A DNA stretch of 64,000 nucleotides from Arsenophonus sp031446125 (GTDB lineage: Bacteria > Pseudomonadota > Gammaproteobacteria > Enterobacterales > Enterobacteriaceae): contig CP132909.1 of assembly GCA_031446125.1 (NCBI GenBank), positions 620,001 through 684,000 of the forward strand. Reading direction: 5' to 3'. The notes below the pieces were generated by a model. The model was given only the letters and a program-made list of their open reading frames with translations. It searched no databases and was not told the origin of the DNA. Shown here in pieces: positions 28,996-39,109 of the stretch (position 1 is its first letter; every line of letters starts with the position of its first letter). A program made the position numbers and the translations under genes.

Positions 28996-30126
28996 TTTGA
29001 AAACCTCAAATATTAATTAAACAAAATATTTAAAAATCATATATAAAATTTTAAAAAATCATTTTTATAAAAAATTATAAATAATCTAGCTTTATCTTTA
29101 AAAAACTTTACTAAAAATATTAAATATTTTAAAAGATTTAAATTTATTAAAATATTATTACAAATAAATATAATATGTAATATATATTTACATATTATCA
29201 AAAATATTTATAAATTTTTTTAATTAAAATTTCTTTAATATCTTAAAATATTAAACAAATTTACTTTTAGTATTTTTAGTATTTAAAAATTTATTTTTTT
29301 AAAAAAAATATTAAAAAATAATTCTCTAAAAATTTAAAAAAATAAAACTAAAAAAAGATTAGTATCAAATATAGAAATATAATTTTCTTTATGAATTATT
29401 TATTTGTTAACAATTCCAGATAAAATAACTGATTACTTTCTTAAAATTAATAATTTTAATTATTAAACGTTTATTAAAATTAACATCTTAATATCAATTT
29501 AATGTATTACAACTACATATCAATAATTTTTTTTAAAAAATATGGAATTTATTTACATTAAAATACTTCAAAAAATAATTAAATTATATTGTTATAAAAA
29601 AAAATATTATGATAATTCTTTATTAAGAATCATTTTAAAAACGCTTATATTTATTACTAATAAATATAGTGTTATAATCTTTAAAAAATTAAATTATTAT
29701 CATTGTACTCTGTATAATTCAAATAATTTTTATACAAAAAATAACCAGTTTCTGTTTTTTATATTTTATGAAACCGTACTTTTAAATAGATAAATAATAT
29801 GTATTCAGAAAAATGAATTACAACAAAAATAAAATAATATATGCATCATATTATCTTTATAATATAATCTTGTAATAATTTTAAAATTTATAAATATAAT
29901 TTTTACTAATCCATACTTACAGAAAAAAAGTATTTTCTAATTAAATATTTATTTATATAATATAAAATTAATAAAACTCTAATTTTACAGTATAATTTTA
30001 AATTATAAAAATCTATACGCTACAACTCCAGTTTTAAACTATTTTTCTATAAACACTAAAACTGAAGTTGTAACCTAATATTTATTGTATTCTTTAAAAA
30101 AATAAATACATTAAAAAATTAACACA
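28996..30126. other. 1.1 kb AT-rich gap between dnaJ and nhaA
   Basis: I see no gene here. The open frame at 29542-29793 encodes a low-complexity I/K/N/Y-rich peptide with no family resemblance and is probably chance. A perfect 10-bp inverted repeat with a 7-base loop lies at 29171-29197, and the strong hairpin downstream of dnaJ is listed separately. Confidence 0.5.
30021..30072 (-). terminator. 16-bp hairpin downstream of dnaJ
   Basis: Arms 30021-30036 (TACAACTCCAGTTTTA) and 30057-30072 pair over 16 positions with one G-T wobble around a 20-base loop. It lies 55 bases past the dnaJ stop. On the minus strand a T-rich run follows after about 8 bases, so it is a plausible but not textbook terminator of dnaKJ. 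It could instead stabilise the 3' end. Confidence 0.5.
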
Positions 30127-31260
30127 TTAATTAGTTAAATCATCAAAAAACTTTTTTACACTATCTAAAAAACTTTTACTTCGAGGGCTATTTTTGCTAC
30201 CATTATCTTTATTTAAAAATTCACCAAATTCTTCCAGTAACTCTTTTTGTCTTTCATTGAGTTTTACAGGAGTTTCAACAACAATACGACACATTAAATC
30301 ACCAGTAATACCACGAATAGGTTTAATCCCTTTTCCTTTCATACGAAAAATTTTTCCTGTTTGTGTTTCAGCCGGTATTTTCAAACTAACTCGACCATCT
30401 AATGTCGGCACATCTATTTCACCACCTAATGCTGCTTTCACAAAATTAATTGGAACCTCACAATATAAATTATTACCATCAGGTTTAAATATAGCATGTT
30501 TTGCTATATTTACTTGTACATATAAATCTCCGGAAGAAGCTCTATTTTCACCAGCTTCTCCTTCACCATTTAAACGAATCCGATCACCAGTATTCATTCC
30601 AGCTGGGATTTTTACTGATAAAGTTTTATATTCCTTTCTTCTACCATGCCCATTGCATTTAACACAAAATTCTTTAATAATTTGACTTCTTCCATGACAA
30701 CTAGGACAAGTTTGTTGGACAGCAAAAAATCCTTGTCTAATTTGAATTTGACCTGTACCATGACATGTTGAACATATTTCTGGTTTTGTACCAGCTTTTG
30801 CACCACTCCCGTTACATGGCCTACACTTTTCTAAAGTTGGGATACGAATCTCTTTAATTACACCACGAACTGCTTCTTCTAAAGTTAATGTAATATCATA
30901 TTGAAGATCAGAACCACGAGCTGCTCTCTGATTTTTCCCGCCAAAAATATCCCCAAAAACATCACCAAAAATATCACTGAAGTCAGTACTAGAAGTAAAA
31001 CTTCCACTAAATCCACCACTACCCATATTTCCTTGTTCAAAAGCAGCATGCCCATATTGATCATATGCAGCACGTTTTTGTGAATCAGTTAAAATTTCGT
31101 AGGCTTCTTTAATTTCTTTAAATTTGCTTTCTGCTTGTTTATTACCTTGATTTCTATCTGGATGATATTTTATTGCTAAACGTTTATAGGCTTTTTTGAT
31201 TTCTTTTTCATCAGCTGTTTTAGTAATACCTAAAACATCATAATAATTTTTTTTTGCCAT
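30127..31260 (-). CDS. dnaJ: chaperone protein DnaJ
   Basis: Hsp40 partner that delivers substrates to DnaK and stimulates its ATPase. I start it at the ATG at 31260 (MAKKNYYDVLGI), giving 377 residues; a longer in-frame reading runs through the intercistronic hairpin and lacks homology. The J-domain has HPDRN, then a G/F-rich region, then four zinc repeats CRPCNGSG, CSTCHGTG, CPSCHGRS (last Gly replaced by Ser) and CVKCNGHG. It lies 126 bases after dnaK. Confidence 0.96.
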   Translation of the reverse strand: MAKKNYYDVLGITKTADEKEIKKAYKRLAIKYHPDRNQGNKQAESKFKEIKEAYEILTDSQKRAAYDQYGHAAFEQGNMGSGGFSGSFTSSTDFSDIFGDVFGDIFGGKNQRAARGSDLQYDITLTLEEAVRGVIKEIRIPTLEKCRPCNGSGAKAGTKPEICSTCHGTGQIQIRQGFFAVQQTCPSCHGRSQIIKEFCVKCNGHGRRKEYKTLSVKIPAGMNTGDRIRLNGEGEAGENRASSGDLYVQVNIAKHAIFKPDGNNLYCEVPINFVKAALGGEIDVPTLDGRVSLKIPAETQTGKIFRMKGKGIKPIRGITGDLMCRIVVETPVKLNERQKELLEEFGEFLNKDNGSKNSPRSKSFLDSVKKFFDDLTN

Positions 31261-31285
31261 ATTTATTTTATCCTTACATACACAA

Positions 31286-31314
31286 ACGGGCGTAAAGTCT
31301 CCTTCAACGCCCGT
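31286..31314 (-). promoter_or_regulatory. GC-rich hairpin with GAGA loop between dnaK and dnaJ
   Basis: On the transcript strand ACGGGCGT and ACGCCCGT form a perfect 8-bp outer stem. With one bulged base the inner bases add GAAG/CTTT pairs and close on a GAGA tetraloop of the GNRA type. No U-run follows, so it is not a simple terminator. It stands out because the surrounding DNA is nearly all A/T. Likely roles are RNA processing, or setting the DnaK:DnaJ ratio by protecting the upstream message. Confidence 0.7.
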
Positions 31315-31386
31315 ACTCAATTTTTATAATAATAAAGAAGAAATAAAACTTCTTTTAACTATTTTTTCTCACTACACTAAAAGATA

Positions 31387-33300
31387 CTATTTTTTATCTT
31401 TTATATTTACTTCTTCAAATTCAGCATCAACAACGTTATCATCCTTTTTAGACTTAGTATTTGCATTTTCTGTATCTACTTTTGTTTGATTTTTAGCTAA
31501 CTCTAATAATTTAGAAGAAACTTGAACTAAAGCTTGAATTTTTGATTCTATTACCGCTTTCTCGTCACTTTTCATAGCCATTTCAAGTTCAGAAATAGCT
31601 TTTTCTATTTCACTTTTATTATCAGAAGTTAATTTATCACCGGCTTCTTTAATTTGTTTACGTGTACCATGAACTAATTGATCAGATTGATTACGTAATT
31701 GAACTAACTCTTCAAATTTACGATCTGCTTCTGCATTTGCTTCTGCATCATGCACCATTCTTTGAATTTCATCCTCTTTTAAACCAGAAGATGCTTTAAT
31801 CGTAATATTTTGTTCTCTACCAGTATTTTTATCCTTTGCTGAAACATGTAAAATACCATCAGCATCAATATCAAAAGTCACTTCAATTTGAGGCATACCA
31901 CGCGGTGCTGGTTGAATACCATCTAAGTTAAACTGTCCTAAAGATTTATTATCATGTGAACGTTTACGTTCACCTTGTAATACATGAATTGTCACTGCTG
32001 ACTGATTATCTTCTGCTGTTGAAAAAACTTGACTATGTTTAGTAGGAATAGTTGTATTTTTAGAAATTAACGTCGTCATTACACCGCCCATAGTTTCAAT
32101 ACCTAAGGATAAGGGGGTTACATCAAGTAATAAGACATCTTTAACATCGCCAGCCAATACACCACCTTGTACTGCAGCTCCTATAGCAACCGCTTCATCA
32201 GGATTAACATCTTTACGAAGTTCTTTACCAAAAAAATTAACCACTGCTTTTTGCACCATAGGCATACGGGTTTGTCCACCAACAAGAATTACATCATTAA
32301 TGTCATTAACAGTCAAACTAGCATCTTTTAATGCAACCTTTACTGGTTCCATTGAACGTTTAACTAAATCTTCTACCAATGATTCAAGTTTTGCTCGCAT
32401 TACTTTAATATTCATATGCTTAGGACCACTTGCATCTGCAGTAATATAAGGAAGATTAACATCTGTCTGTTGAGCAGAAGAAAGTTCAATTTTAGCTTTT
32501 TCTGCTGCTTCTTTCAAACGCTGCATAGCTAAAGGATCATTACGTAGATCAAAACCTTGCTCTTTTTTAAATTCATTTACTAAAAAATTAATCAAACGAT
32601 TATCAAAATCTTCACCACCTAAATGAGTATCACCATTAGTCGCTAAGACTTCATAGGTTTTTTCACCATCAACATCATCAATTTCAATAATTGATATATC
32701 AAAAGTTCCACCACCTAGATCATAAACTGCAATAGTACGATTGCCAACTTCACGGTCTAAACCATAAGCCAAAGCTGCTGCTGTTGGTTCATTAATAATA
32801 CGTTTGACATCTAAACCAGCAATTCGACCGGCATCTTTAGTAGCTTGACGTTGAGCATCATTGAAATAAGCAGGAACAGTAATAACAGCCTCAGTGACTG
32901 ATTCACCAATATAATCTTCTGCTGTTTTTTTCATTTTTTTTAAAACCTCAGCAGAAACTTGAGGAGGAGCCATTTTCTGTCCTTTTACATCTAACCAAGC
33001 ATCACCATTTTTTGCTGCAACTATTTTATAAGGCATGATAGAAACGTCACGTTGTACTTCATCGTCTTTAAAGCGACGACCAATTAAACGTTTAATTGCA
33101 AAAAGTGTATTTTCTGGATTAGTTACGGCTTGACGTTTTGCCGGTTGACCTACAAGAATTTCACCATTTTGTGTGTATGCAATAATAGAAGGTGTAGTAC
33201 GGTCACCTTCACTGTTTTCTAATACACGTGCACTATTACCGTCCATAACAGCTACACAAGAGTTAGTTGTACCCAGGTCAATCCCAATTATTTTACCCAT
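31387..33300 (-). CDS. dnaK: chaperone protein DnaK (Hsp70)
   Basis: The main ATP-driven chaperone of the cytosol. 637 residues (E. coli 638). The ATPase domain starts GIDLGTTNSCVAVMDG, with VYDLGGGTFDISI and VGGQTRMP, followed by the linker DVLLLDVTPLSLGIET and the substrate-binding domain. It is led by two sigma-32 promoters and followed by dnaJ. Its base composition is clearly less AT-rich than its surroundings, as expected for a highly expressed, conserved gene. Confidence 0.98.
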   Translation of the reverse strand: MGKIIGIDLGTTNSCVAVMDGNSARVLENSEGDRTTPSIIAYTQNGEILVGQPAKRQAVTNPENTLFAIKRLIGRRFKDDEVQRDVSIMPYKIVAAKNGDAWLDVKGQKMAPPQVSAEVLKKMKKTAEDYIGESVTEAVITVPAYFNDAQRQATKDAGRIAGLDVKRIINEPTAAALAYGLDREVGNRTIAVYDLGGGTFDISIIEIDDVDGEKTYEVLATNGDTHLGGEDFDNRLINFLVNEFKKEQGFDLRNDPLAMQRLKEAAEKAKIELSSAQQTDVNLPYITADASGPKHMNIKVMRAKLESLVEDLVKRSMEPVKVALKDASLTVNDINDVILVGGQTRMPMVQKAVVNFFGKELRKDVNPDEAVAIGAAVQGGVLAGDVKDVLLLDVTPLSLGIETMGGVMTTLISKNTTIPTKHSQVFSTAEDNQSAVTIHVLQGERKRSHDNKSLGQFNLDGIQPAPRGMPQIEVTFDIDADGILHVSAKDKNTGREQNITIKASSGLKEDEIQRMVHDAEANAEADRKFEELVQLRNQSDQLVHGTRKQIKEAGDKLTSDNKSEIEKAISELEMAMKSDEKAVIESKIQALVQVSSKLLELAKNQTKVDTENANTKSKKDDNVVDAEFEEVNIKDKK

Positions 33301-33348
33301 CTAAAGCCTCCAAAGGGAATTGTTAACTACTTTAGTTACCAAAAAAAT

Positions 33349-33377
33349 ATATGAGGCTTAAAAATCTTTTTTTCAAG
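33349..33377 (-). promoter_or_regulatory. dnaK proximal sigma-32 promoter
   Basis: On the minus strand a perfect CTTGAAA (33371-33377) and CCTCATAT (33349-33356, one change from CCCCATNT) are separated by 15-16 bases. It lies about 50 bases upstream of the dnaK start. E. coli dnaK has two heat-shock promoters, P1 and P2, and this corresponds to the proximal one. Confidence 0.65.
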
Positions 33378-33465
33378 GATTTTTTTCCCTGACCTCAAAA
33401 AATCTACCTACGAATACTCTACGATAAGTTGATAGATTGACCAATTAGTAACTACACTTTTAAAT

Positions 33466-33500
33466 AACGTGGGGGCATAAAAGTATTCATCAAGGGGGGA
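33466..33500 (-). promoter_or_regulatory. dnaK distal sigma-32 promoter
   Basis: On the minus strand CCCCCCTTGATG (its CTTGATG at 33488-33494) and GCCCCCACGTT (33466-33476) are about 12-14 bases apart. The block resembles E. coli dnaK P1 (CCCCCTTGATGA ... CCCCAT). A run of six C residues is otherwise hardly found in this genome's intergenic DNA, which argues for selection. Confidence 0.72.
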
Positions 33501-33792
33501 GGTAAAAAATATTTTTTTTATGCACTTTTTTGTGTATTCAAAAACATATACAAATATATGTATGTTTTTTAAAAAGCAACATTTTGAAAACATTTTATTT
33601 TAAAAAAAAATATTATTTTTATATTAATTTAAAAACTATTTTAAATAATCATGATTTAAGAATTTATTACAGAAATGAAAGCAAGTAACTCAATAAAAAA
33701 TAAAATAATAATTTAACAAAATTAAAAGATTGTTATAATTATACAATATATTATTATTTATTATATTGTAAAGTATTTTTAGCAAAAAAATA
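33501..33792. other. AT-rich gap between talB and dnaK
   Basis: E. coli has mog, satP and others between talB and dnaK; none is readable here. Near the talB end, TACAATATA (33742-33750) and its complement (33762-33770) form a 9-bp stem with an 11-base loop, a weak candidate terminator for talB. Confidence 0.4.
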
Positions 33793-34746
33793 TCATATTT
33801 CTTTAGCTAAAATTTTTTCTAATTTTTCTTGATCAACAGCAAATTTACGAATACCATCAGCTAATTTTTCTGACGCCATCGCATCAAAATGATGTTCCCA
33901 ATAAAATTCTTCTTCTGTTATAGACTTAGGGGTTTCAGAAATTGGACCATCAAATTTCAATTGAGGAATTACTGCACCTTCTATATTAGAAAGTTCTTGA
34001 AGTAATTTCGGTGAAATAGTTAAACAATCACAACCTGCCAACTGTAAAATTTCATGACTATTACGAAAACTGGCTCCCATTACTACGGTTTTATATCCAT
34101 GTTGCTTATAATAATCATAAACTTTTCTTACAAAAATAACTCCTGGATCTTCTTTTAAAGCAATGACTTTTTTATGAAAATGTTCTTGATACCAATCAAG
34201 AATGCGACCTACAAAAGGTGAAATTAAAGAAACACCAGCTTCAGCAGCAGCACGTGCCTGAGCAAAAGAAAACATTAACGTTATGTTACAATGAATATTT
34301 TCTTTTTCTAATTTCTCTGCAGCACGAATTCCTTGCCAAGTTGCAGCTAATTTTATTAAAATACGATCATTTTTAATACCCAAATGATTATAAAGTTCAA
34401 TAATACGACGAGCTTTTTTTATGCAAGCATTTTCATCATAAGAATAACGGGCATCAATTTCTGTTGAAATTTTTCCTGGAATATGCTTCAAAATTTCTAC
34501 ACCAATATTCACTACTAATTTATCACATGCATTAATTATACATTCCTTATTTGAAAGATTACTTTTATTTGCCCATTTAATTGTTTCATGTATTAGTTTT
34601 TTATATTCTGGTATTTGAATTACATTTAAAATTAAAGAAGGATTTGTTGTTGCATCTTCTGGCTTGTAAGTTTTTATATCAATAATATTACTGGTATCAG
34701 CTACAACTCTTGTTATTTCACGCAAAGATGTTAATTTATCAATCAT
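33793..34746 (-). CDS. talB: transaldolase
   Basis: Pentose phosphate enzyme that moves a dihydroxyacetone unit between sugar phosphates. 317 residues, as E. coli TalB. The Schiff-base lysine lies in RILIKLAATWQGIRAAE, with DATTNPSLI near the start and GASFRNSHEILQLAG further on. It precedes dnaK on the same strand as in the E. coli 0 min region, from which thrABC have been removed upstream. Confidence 0.96.
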   Translation of the reverse strand: MIDKLTSLREITRVVADTSNIIDIKTYKPEDATTNPSLILNVIQIPEYKKLIHETIKWANKSNLSNKECIINACDKLVVNIGVEILKHIPGKISTEIDARYSYDENACIKKARRIIELYNHLGIKNDRILIKLAATWQGIRAAEKLEKENIHCNITLMFSFAQARAAAEAGVSLISPFVGRILDWYQEHFHKKVIALKEDPGVIFVRKVYDYYKQHGYKTVVMGASFRNSHEILQLAGCDCLTISPKLLQELSNIEGAVIPQLKFDGPISETPKSITEEEFYWEHHFDAMASEKLADGIRKFAVDQEKLEKILAKEI

Positions 34747-35357
34747 TTTTAAATCCTATTCTTATAATAACATAAAATTACAAAAAATATCTTATGGAAT
34801 GATAATATTACAACTTAATATCAAAATACATTCATTTAAAAATATAAAAAATTACAGTATCAAGAATATTCTCGTGTTTTTTTTAATGTTTTTTAAAAAA
34901 ATGGCAAAATTATTGTATTTGAAAATATTTTTTAATTTTTATTAAAAATAATACATTTTATTTATAAAAATAGCAAATATAAAAAAATTAGATTTATAAA
35001 AATTAATTTATAATATTAAAAATATTTTTGTGATTTTATCTTAAATAAACTTTATTAATTATAAAAATATCTAAAAAATATTTAATAAGAATTTTTATAC
35101 AAGATAAGAATTTATCATATTCGAATATTATTTTTATGATATAAAAATAATTATATTATATACTAATAATTTAATATTCACTATAAAATTAATCAGATAA
35201 ATTATCTTTATAAATTCAAAAAAAATAAAAAAAATCATGTATATTATATGAATAATAAAGTTATTTTAAGAAAATAAGACGAAAATTTACTAAATAATTA
35301 TGCTTATACAATAAGCATAATATTATTAATTATTAAATTTATATTTTTTCTGAAAAA
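34747..35357. other. gap where thrABC and arcA are missing
   Basis: Between gpmB and talB E. coli carries rob, creABCD, arcA and thrLABC. Only 611 AT-rich bases remain and no remnant could be read. Absence of thrABC from this place fits loss of the homoserine branch. The gpmB hairpin at 35297-35321 lies here. Confidence 0.5.
35297..35321. terminator. 11-bp hairpin after gpmB
   Basis: ATTATGCTTAT and ATAAGCATAAT (35297-35307 and 35311-35321) pair perfectly around a 3-base loop. It sits about 37 bases past the gpmB stop. Downstream on the minus strand is A/T-rich but without a clean T-run. Confidence 0.5.
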
Positions 35358-35981
35358 CTATTCTTCTAAATGAGAAATATCTCCTACTGTTTCTAAAATC
35401 CATGCATATTGTAACCAAGGTCTTTTTTGATAATCTACTTTTGAAAGAGAACAATTACGTAAACGTAGACGTCTTTGAGCATTTAGTGGTACACCAAGTA
35501 TGTGATTTAATAATGCACCTAATCCTATACCATGACTAACCAATAAAGGTTTACTTTTTATTGGTAATAACCGACATTCTTCTAAAGCAGAAAACATCCG
35601 TTTTGTTATTTCTTCCATAGATTCACCTTTAGGAATACGTGCCCCAGGTAATCCATTAACTAAATTATAACACCAACTTTTTTCTTCATCATTCAAAGAA
35701 TTGATTGGTCGACCTTCAAGTACCCCCATGTTTAATTCCCGTAATCGTGGCTCAAAAACAACATCACAATGACAAAATTTCGCAATAATTTCTGCTGTTT
35801 TCTTAGTACGTTCTAAATCACTACACAAAATATGAGTGATACCAATTGACTGAATTCTTTTAGCAACTAATTTAGCTTGTTTTATACCAACTTTTGTAAG
35901 GGGGCTATCAGATTGCCCCTGAATACATTTAGCAACATTCCATTCAGTTTCTCCATGACGAACAAGATAAACCTTTAACAT
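35358..35981 (-). CDS. gpmB: phosphoglycerate mutase-like phosphatase (GpmB/YtjC)
   Basis: A histidine phosphatase superfamily protein. 207 residues (E. coli 215). The phosphohistidine motif is YLVRHGETEWN near the start, with SDLERTKKTAEII, RELNMGVLEG and the second histidine in LLVSHGIGLGALL. E. coli GpmB is called a phosphoglycerate mutase by homology, but its mutase activity is uncertain. The C-terminal few residues are lost. It is the first gene of the 0 min block here. Confidence 0.88.
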   Translation of the reverse strand: MLKVYLVRHGETEWNVAKCIQGQSDSPLTKVGIKQAKLVAKRIQSIGITHILCSDLERTKKTAEIIAKFCHCDVVFEPRLRELNMGVLEGRPINSLNDEEKSWCYNLVNGLPGARIPKGESMEEITKRMFSALEECRLLPIKSKPLLVSHGIGLGALLNHILGVPLNAQRRLRLRNCSLSKVDYQKRPWLQYAWILETVGDISHLEE

Positions 35982-37274
35982 AATTATTTTCCATAAAAAT
36001 AAAAAACAAAAAAATATTACTTTGTTGATAAACTGATAAACATTACAATTTTAAAAAAGTTAATATTTAATATATTTTGAATTATGATTTACAAAATTAA
36101 TATGAACAAATTAAAAAATACTAATTTATTATATATTACAATACGGCAATACGTCTTTATGTATTATTAAAATTTTTAAAAATTTTATTAAAAAAAAATT
36201 TTAAAACGCGATTACTTGTAATGTTAAATATAAAAATAAAATAAAAAATCTAGAAAAAATAATTATTTATAATATTGAACGTAAAAAATTGACTTTTATA
36301 AAAAGTAAACCGATTTTTTATATTTTTTTAAAAAAAATATTCAAAATAATACTGATGAAAATAATACATGCATATTTTATATCAAAAATATGGTTATATA
36401 AAAAATAACAAGTATTTTAATAACTTTTTTTAAAAATTTATTATTGCATATAATGTTTTTTTTTGATTTCATAAATTTTTTATTTTTTATTTATATATTT
36501 AAAATTTGATGCAACAAAAAATAATATTCTAATATTTCAAAAAAAACTTAACAATTAACATTAAATTAATATATCTGTGTAAATTTATTATGACTATTAT
36601 TTAAAACAAAAAATAACTTTTAATAAAATTAAATTTATTATTTAATATTTCAAATAATTTAAATAAAATAAATAATTGATACTGATAAACATTTTAATTA
36701 ATAATGCTTATGTATGCTTTATTCATTAATAAAAAATATCTAAAAAAGTTCATACAAAAATATAAAAATAAAAGTATTTTTCAGTATAAGAACTATAAAA
36801 AACTATAAAAATATTTCTGAACTTAATATAAATTAAACATCATTTTTTATATTAATTTAAAACATTATTTTAAAAATTGATAATGTTAATATTTTTCAAA
36901 ATAATTTGTTATTTTAATTTTTTTTAGCATCTTAAATTCGTATGAATTTATTTAAAATAAGTATAATTTTATAAAAAAATAGAACTTATCGGCTAATTTT
37001 TATAGATTTTTATTTTATATCACAAATTTTAAGATAAATCATTATCATAAAAAAATCATAATTTTAAAAAAAATCTTATGATCAGGAAATTTTTTTTTAA
37101 AAAAACAATCACATTTACATATGATAAATCATTTAAACTTAATAAAATAAACTATTGTTGTTTTTTTTAGTATGATTCTTCATAATTATTTTTAAATAAA
37201 AATTCATACTTTAGAATTAATAAAAATCATATTTTAAACGACATATTCTAAAATCTATTCAAAAAGGAAATTAG
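35982..37274. other. 1.3 kb AT-rich gap between divergent gpmB and ybaL
   Basis: This gap joins two regions that are 11 min apart in E. coli, so it holds a rearrangement breakpoint. No gene, RNA or strong hairpin could be read. The ybaL ribosome site AAAGGAAAT is at its right end. Confidence 0.5.
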
Positions 37275-38498
37275 ATGGATTATTCAGGAACAGCTCTAAT
37301 TACAACAATTATTACTGGTTTCGCTCTTGCATATCTTTTAGGTATGATTACACAAAAATTAAAAATATCACCTTTAGTAGGTTATCTTTTTGCTGGTGTT
37401 CTTATAGGTCCATTTACACCAGGATTCGTTGCAAATACTAATTTAGCAAATCAATTAGCTGAAATCGGTGTTATATTATTAATGTTTAGAGTCGGTTTAC
37501 ATTTTTCATGTAAAGATCTTTTATCAGTAAAATCCATTGCAATACCTGGTGCTATTCTCCAAATATTCACTGCAACTTTATTAGGACTAAGTTTATCAAT
37601 ATTTTTTGGTTGGGAAATATTTAGAGGAATTATTTTTGGACTTTGTCTCTCAACAGCTAGTACAGTAGTCTTATTACGTTCCTTAGAAGAACGAGCACTA
37701 ATCAATACAGAAATAGGAAAAATTACAATTGGTTGGTTAATAGTCGAAGATCTATTTATAATATTAATACTTATATTACTACCTGGAATCGCTGGTATTT
37801 TAGATAATCACCTCAGCTTTAAAGAATTAATAATTCAATTAACTTTTCCTATCTGTAAAATCGTTATTTTTATTATCATCACACTTTTAATGGGTAGGAA
37901 ACTTATTCCATGGATATTAAGACATACTGCAGAAACTGGTTCTCGTGAATTATTTACATTAGCTGTATTAGTTTTAGCACTAGGAATTGCTTACATATCT
38001 GTAACCTTATTTAATTCTTCGTTTGCACTAGGAGCATTTTTTGCTGGAATGATGTTAAAAGAATCTAAACTTAGTCATCGTGCTGCACAAGATACCATAC
38101 CTTTTCGTGATGCATTTATGGTTTTATTTTTTGTTTCAGTAGGTATGTTGTTAGATCCCATAATTTTTCTAGAAAATCCATTAGCTATCTTTTTTATATT
38201 ACTAATTATTACCATTGGTAAATCACTTTTTGCATTAATATTAGTAAAAGTTTTTACAAAAAATAGTTATTTTGCATTAACAATTGCCATTAGTTTAGCA
38301 CAAATAGGTGAATTTTCTTTTATTTTAGCAGACATGGGAACAACACTGAATGTTTTTGATCACAAAACGTCGAATTTAGTCTTATCCGGTTCTATTACTT
38401 CTATTATGATTAATCCATTATTGTTTAATTTACTAGACTATTATTTTAAAAAAACAAAAAACAAAAAAAAACAAGAAATATCACATAAATATATATGA
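37275..38498 (+). CDS. ybaL: YbaL-type cation/proton antiporter, lacking the RCK domain
   Basis: Member of the CPA2/KefB-KefC family of the inner membrane. The 407 residues follow the membrane domain of E. coli YbaL (558) closely: KLKISPLVGYLFAGVLIGPF, LSTASTVVLLRSLEE, GWLIVEDL, SFALGAFFAGMMLKES, SLAQIGEFSFILA. The frame then stops after a lysine-rich tail at the boundary to the cytosolic NAD-binding RCK_N (TrkA-N) domain, which is missing. The transport part looks whole, with about 12 hydrophobic segments. Without its gate-keeping domain it may be unregulated, or newly constitutive (inference). Orientation opposite to hemH agrees with E. coli. Confidence 0.9.
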   Translation: MDYSGTALITTIITGFALAYLLGMITQKLKISPLVGYLFAGVLIGPFTPGFVANTNLANQLAEIGVILLMFRVGLHFSCKDLLSVKSIAIPGAILQIFTATLLGLSLSIFFGWEIFRGIIFGLCLSTASTVVLLRSLEERALINTEIGKITIGWLIVEDLFIILILILLPGIAGILDNHLSFKELIIQLTFPICKIVIFIIITLLMGRKLIPWILRHTAETGSRELFTLAVLVLALGIAYISVTLFNSSFALGAFFAGMMLKESKLSHRAAQDTIPFRDAFMVLFFVSVGMLLDPIIFLENPLAIFFILLIITIGKSLFALILVKVFTKNSYFALTIAISLAQIGEFSFILADMGTTLNVFDHKTSNLVLSGSITSIMINPLLFNLLDYYFKKTKNKKKQEISHKYI

Positions 38499-39109
38499 AT
38501 ATTTATAATTAATTTAAAATTATTGTAATATTTTTAATTAATTCATAAAATATTCAATATAGAGTTTGCTCATATATTATTAAAAAATATTTATGTTTTT
38601 TAAAATAAGAAAAATATAAAATAAAAAAATATAACGATTCATAAAATTATTATATACCAAAAACTCAATATAAAAATTTATCATTAATAGAAAACACTGA
38701 AAAATCATATGAATAATATTAATAATTTATATGAGCATTAGTTATAAAACTTATATAATAAAAATAACTAAAATCTTTTTTGAAAGATAAAAATATTAGA
38801 GGAACATAAAAAAAGTTGTATCAAAAACAGATGATTAGAAGATTCTTTATTAATTATTTAAATCTAGGGATATTTATAATACAATTAGCAATAATAAAAA
38901 TTGACATATTTATTAAATAATAACAAGCATATTAAATATTTTATATAAAAAAATTGATGAATTTTTATCTACAGATACTTTTATTCAATAAAATTCTGTA
39001 ATTTTTTATTTTAAAAAATTATATTTAATAACAAAATATCAAATATATCACAATAAAAACTACATTATAAAAAACATAAAATAAATATTTTAGAATAATA
39101 TTTTTAGAA
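38499..39109. other. gap after ybaL, possibly with decayed RCK domain
   Basis: The missing 150-residue RCK domain should lie here in the plus strand. Two short runs are suggestive: N-H-M-N-N-I-N-N-L near 38703 against NAANEEIMQL, and I-R-G-T near 38795 against the ERGA of YbaL. Spacing is off by up to 20 codons, so I do not call it. gsk and aes, next in E. coli, are absent. Confidence 0.35.

Noticed and set aside
29542..29793. 83-codon open frame between dnaJ and nhaA
   Set aside because: Low-complexity I/K/N/Y-rich peptide, no ribosome site, no family resemblance; typical chance frame in AT-rich DNA.
31261..31320. N-terminal extension of dnaJ by 20 codons
   Set aside because: The extension runs through the GC-rich hairpin, and the J-domain of DnaJ starts at MAKKNYYDVLG.
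33408..33593. 61-codon frame upstream of dnaK
   Set aside because: It covers the sigma-32 promoter region and has no homology.
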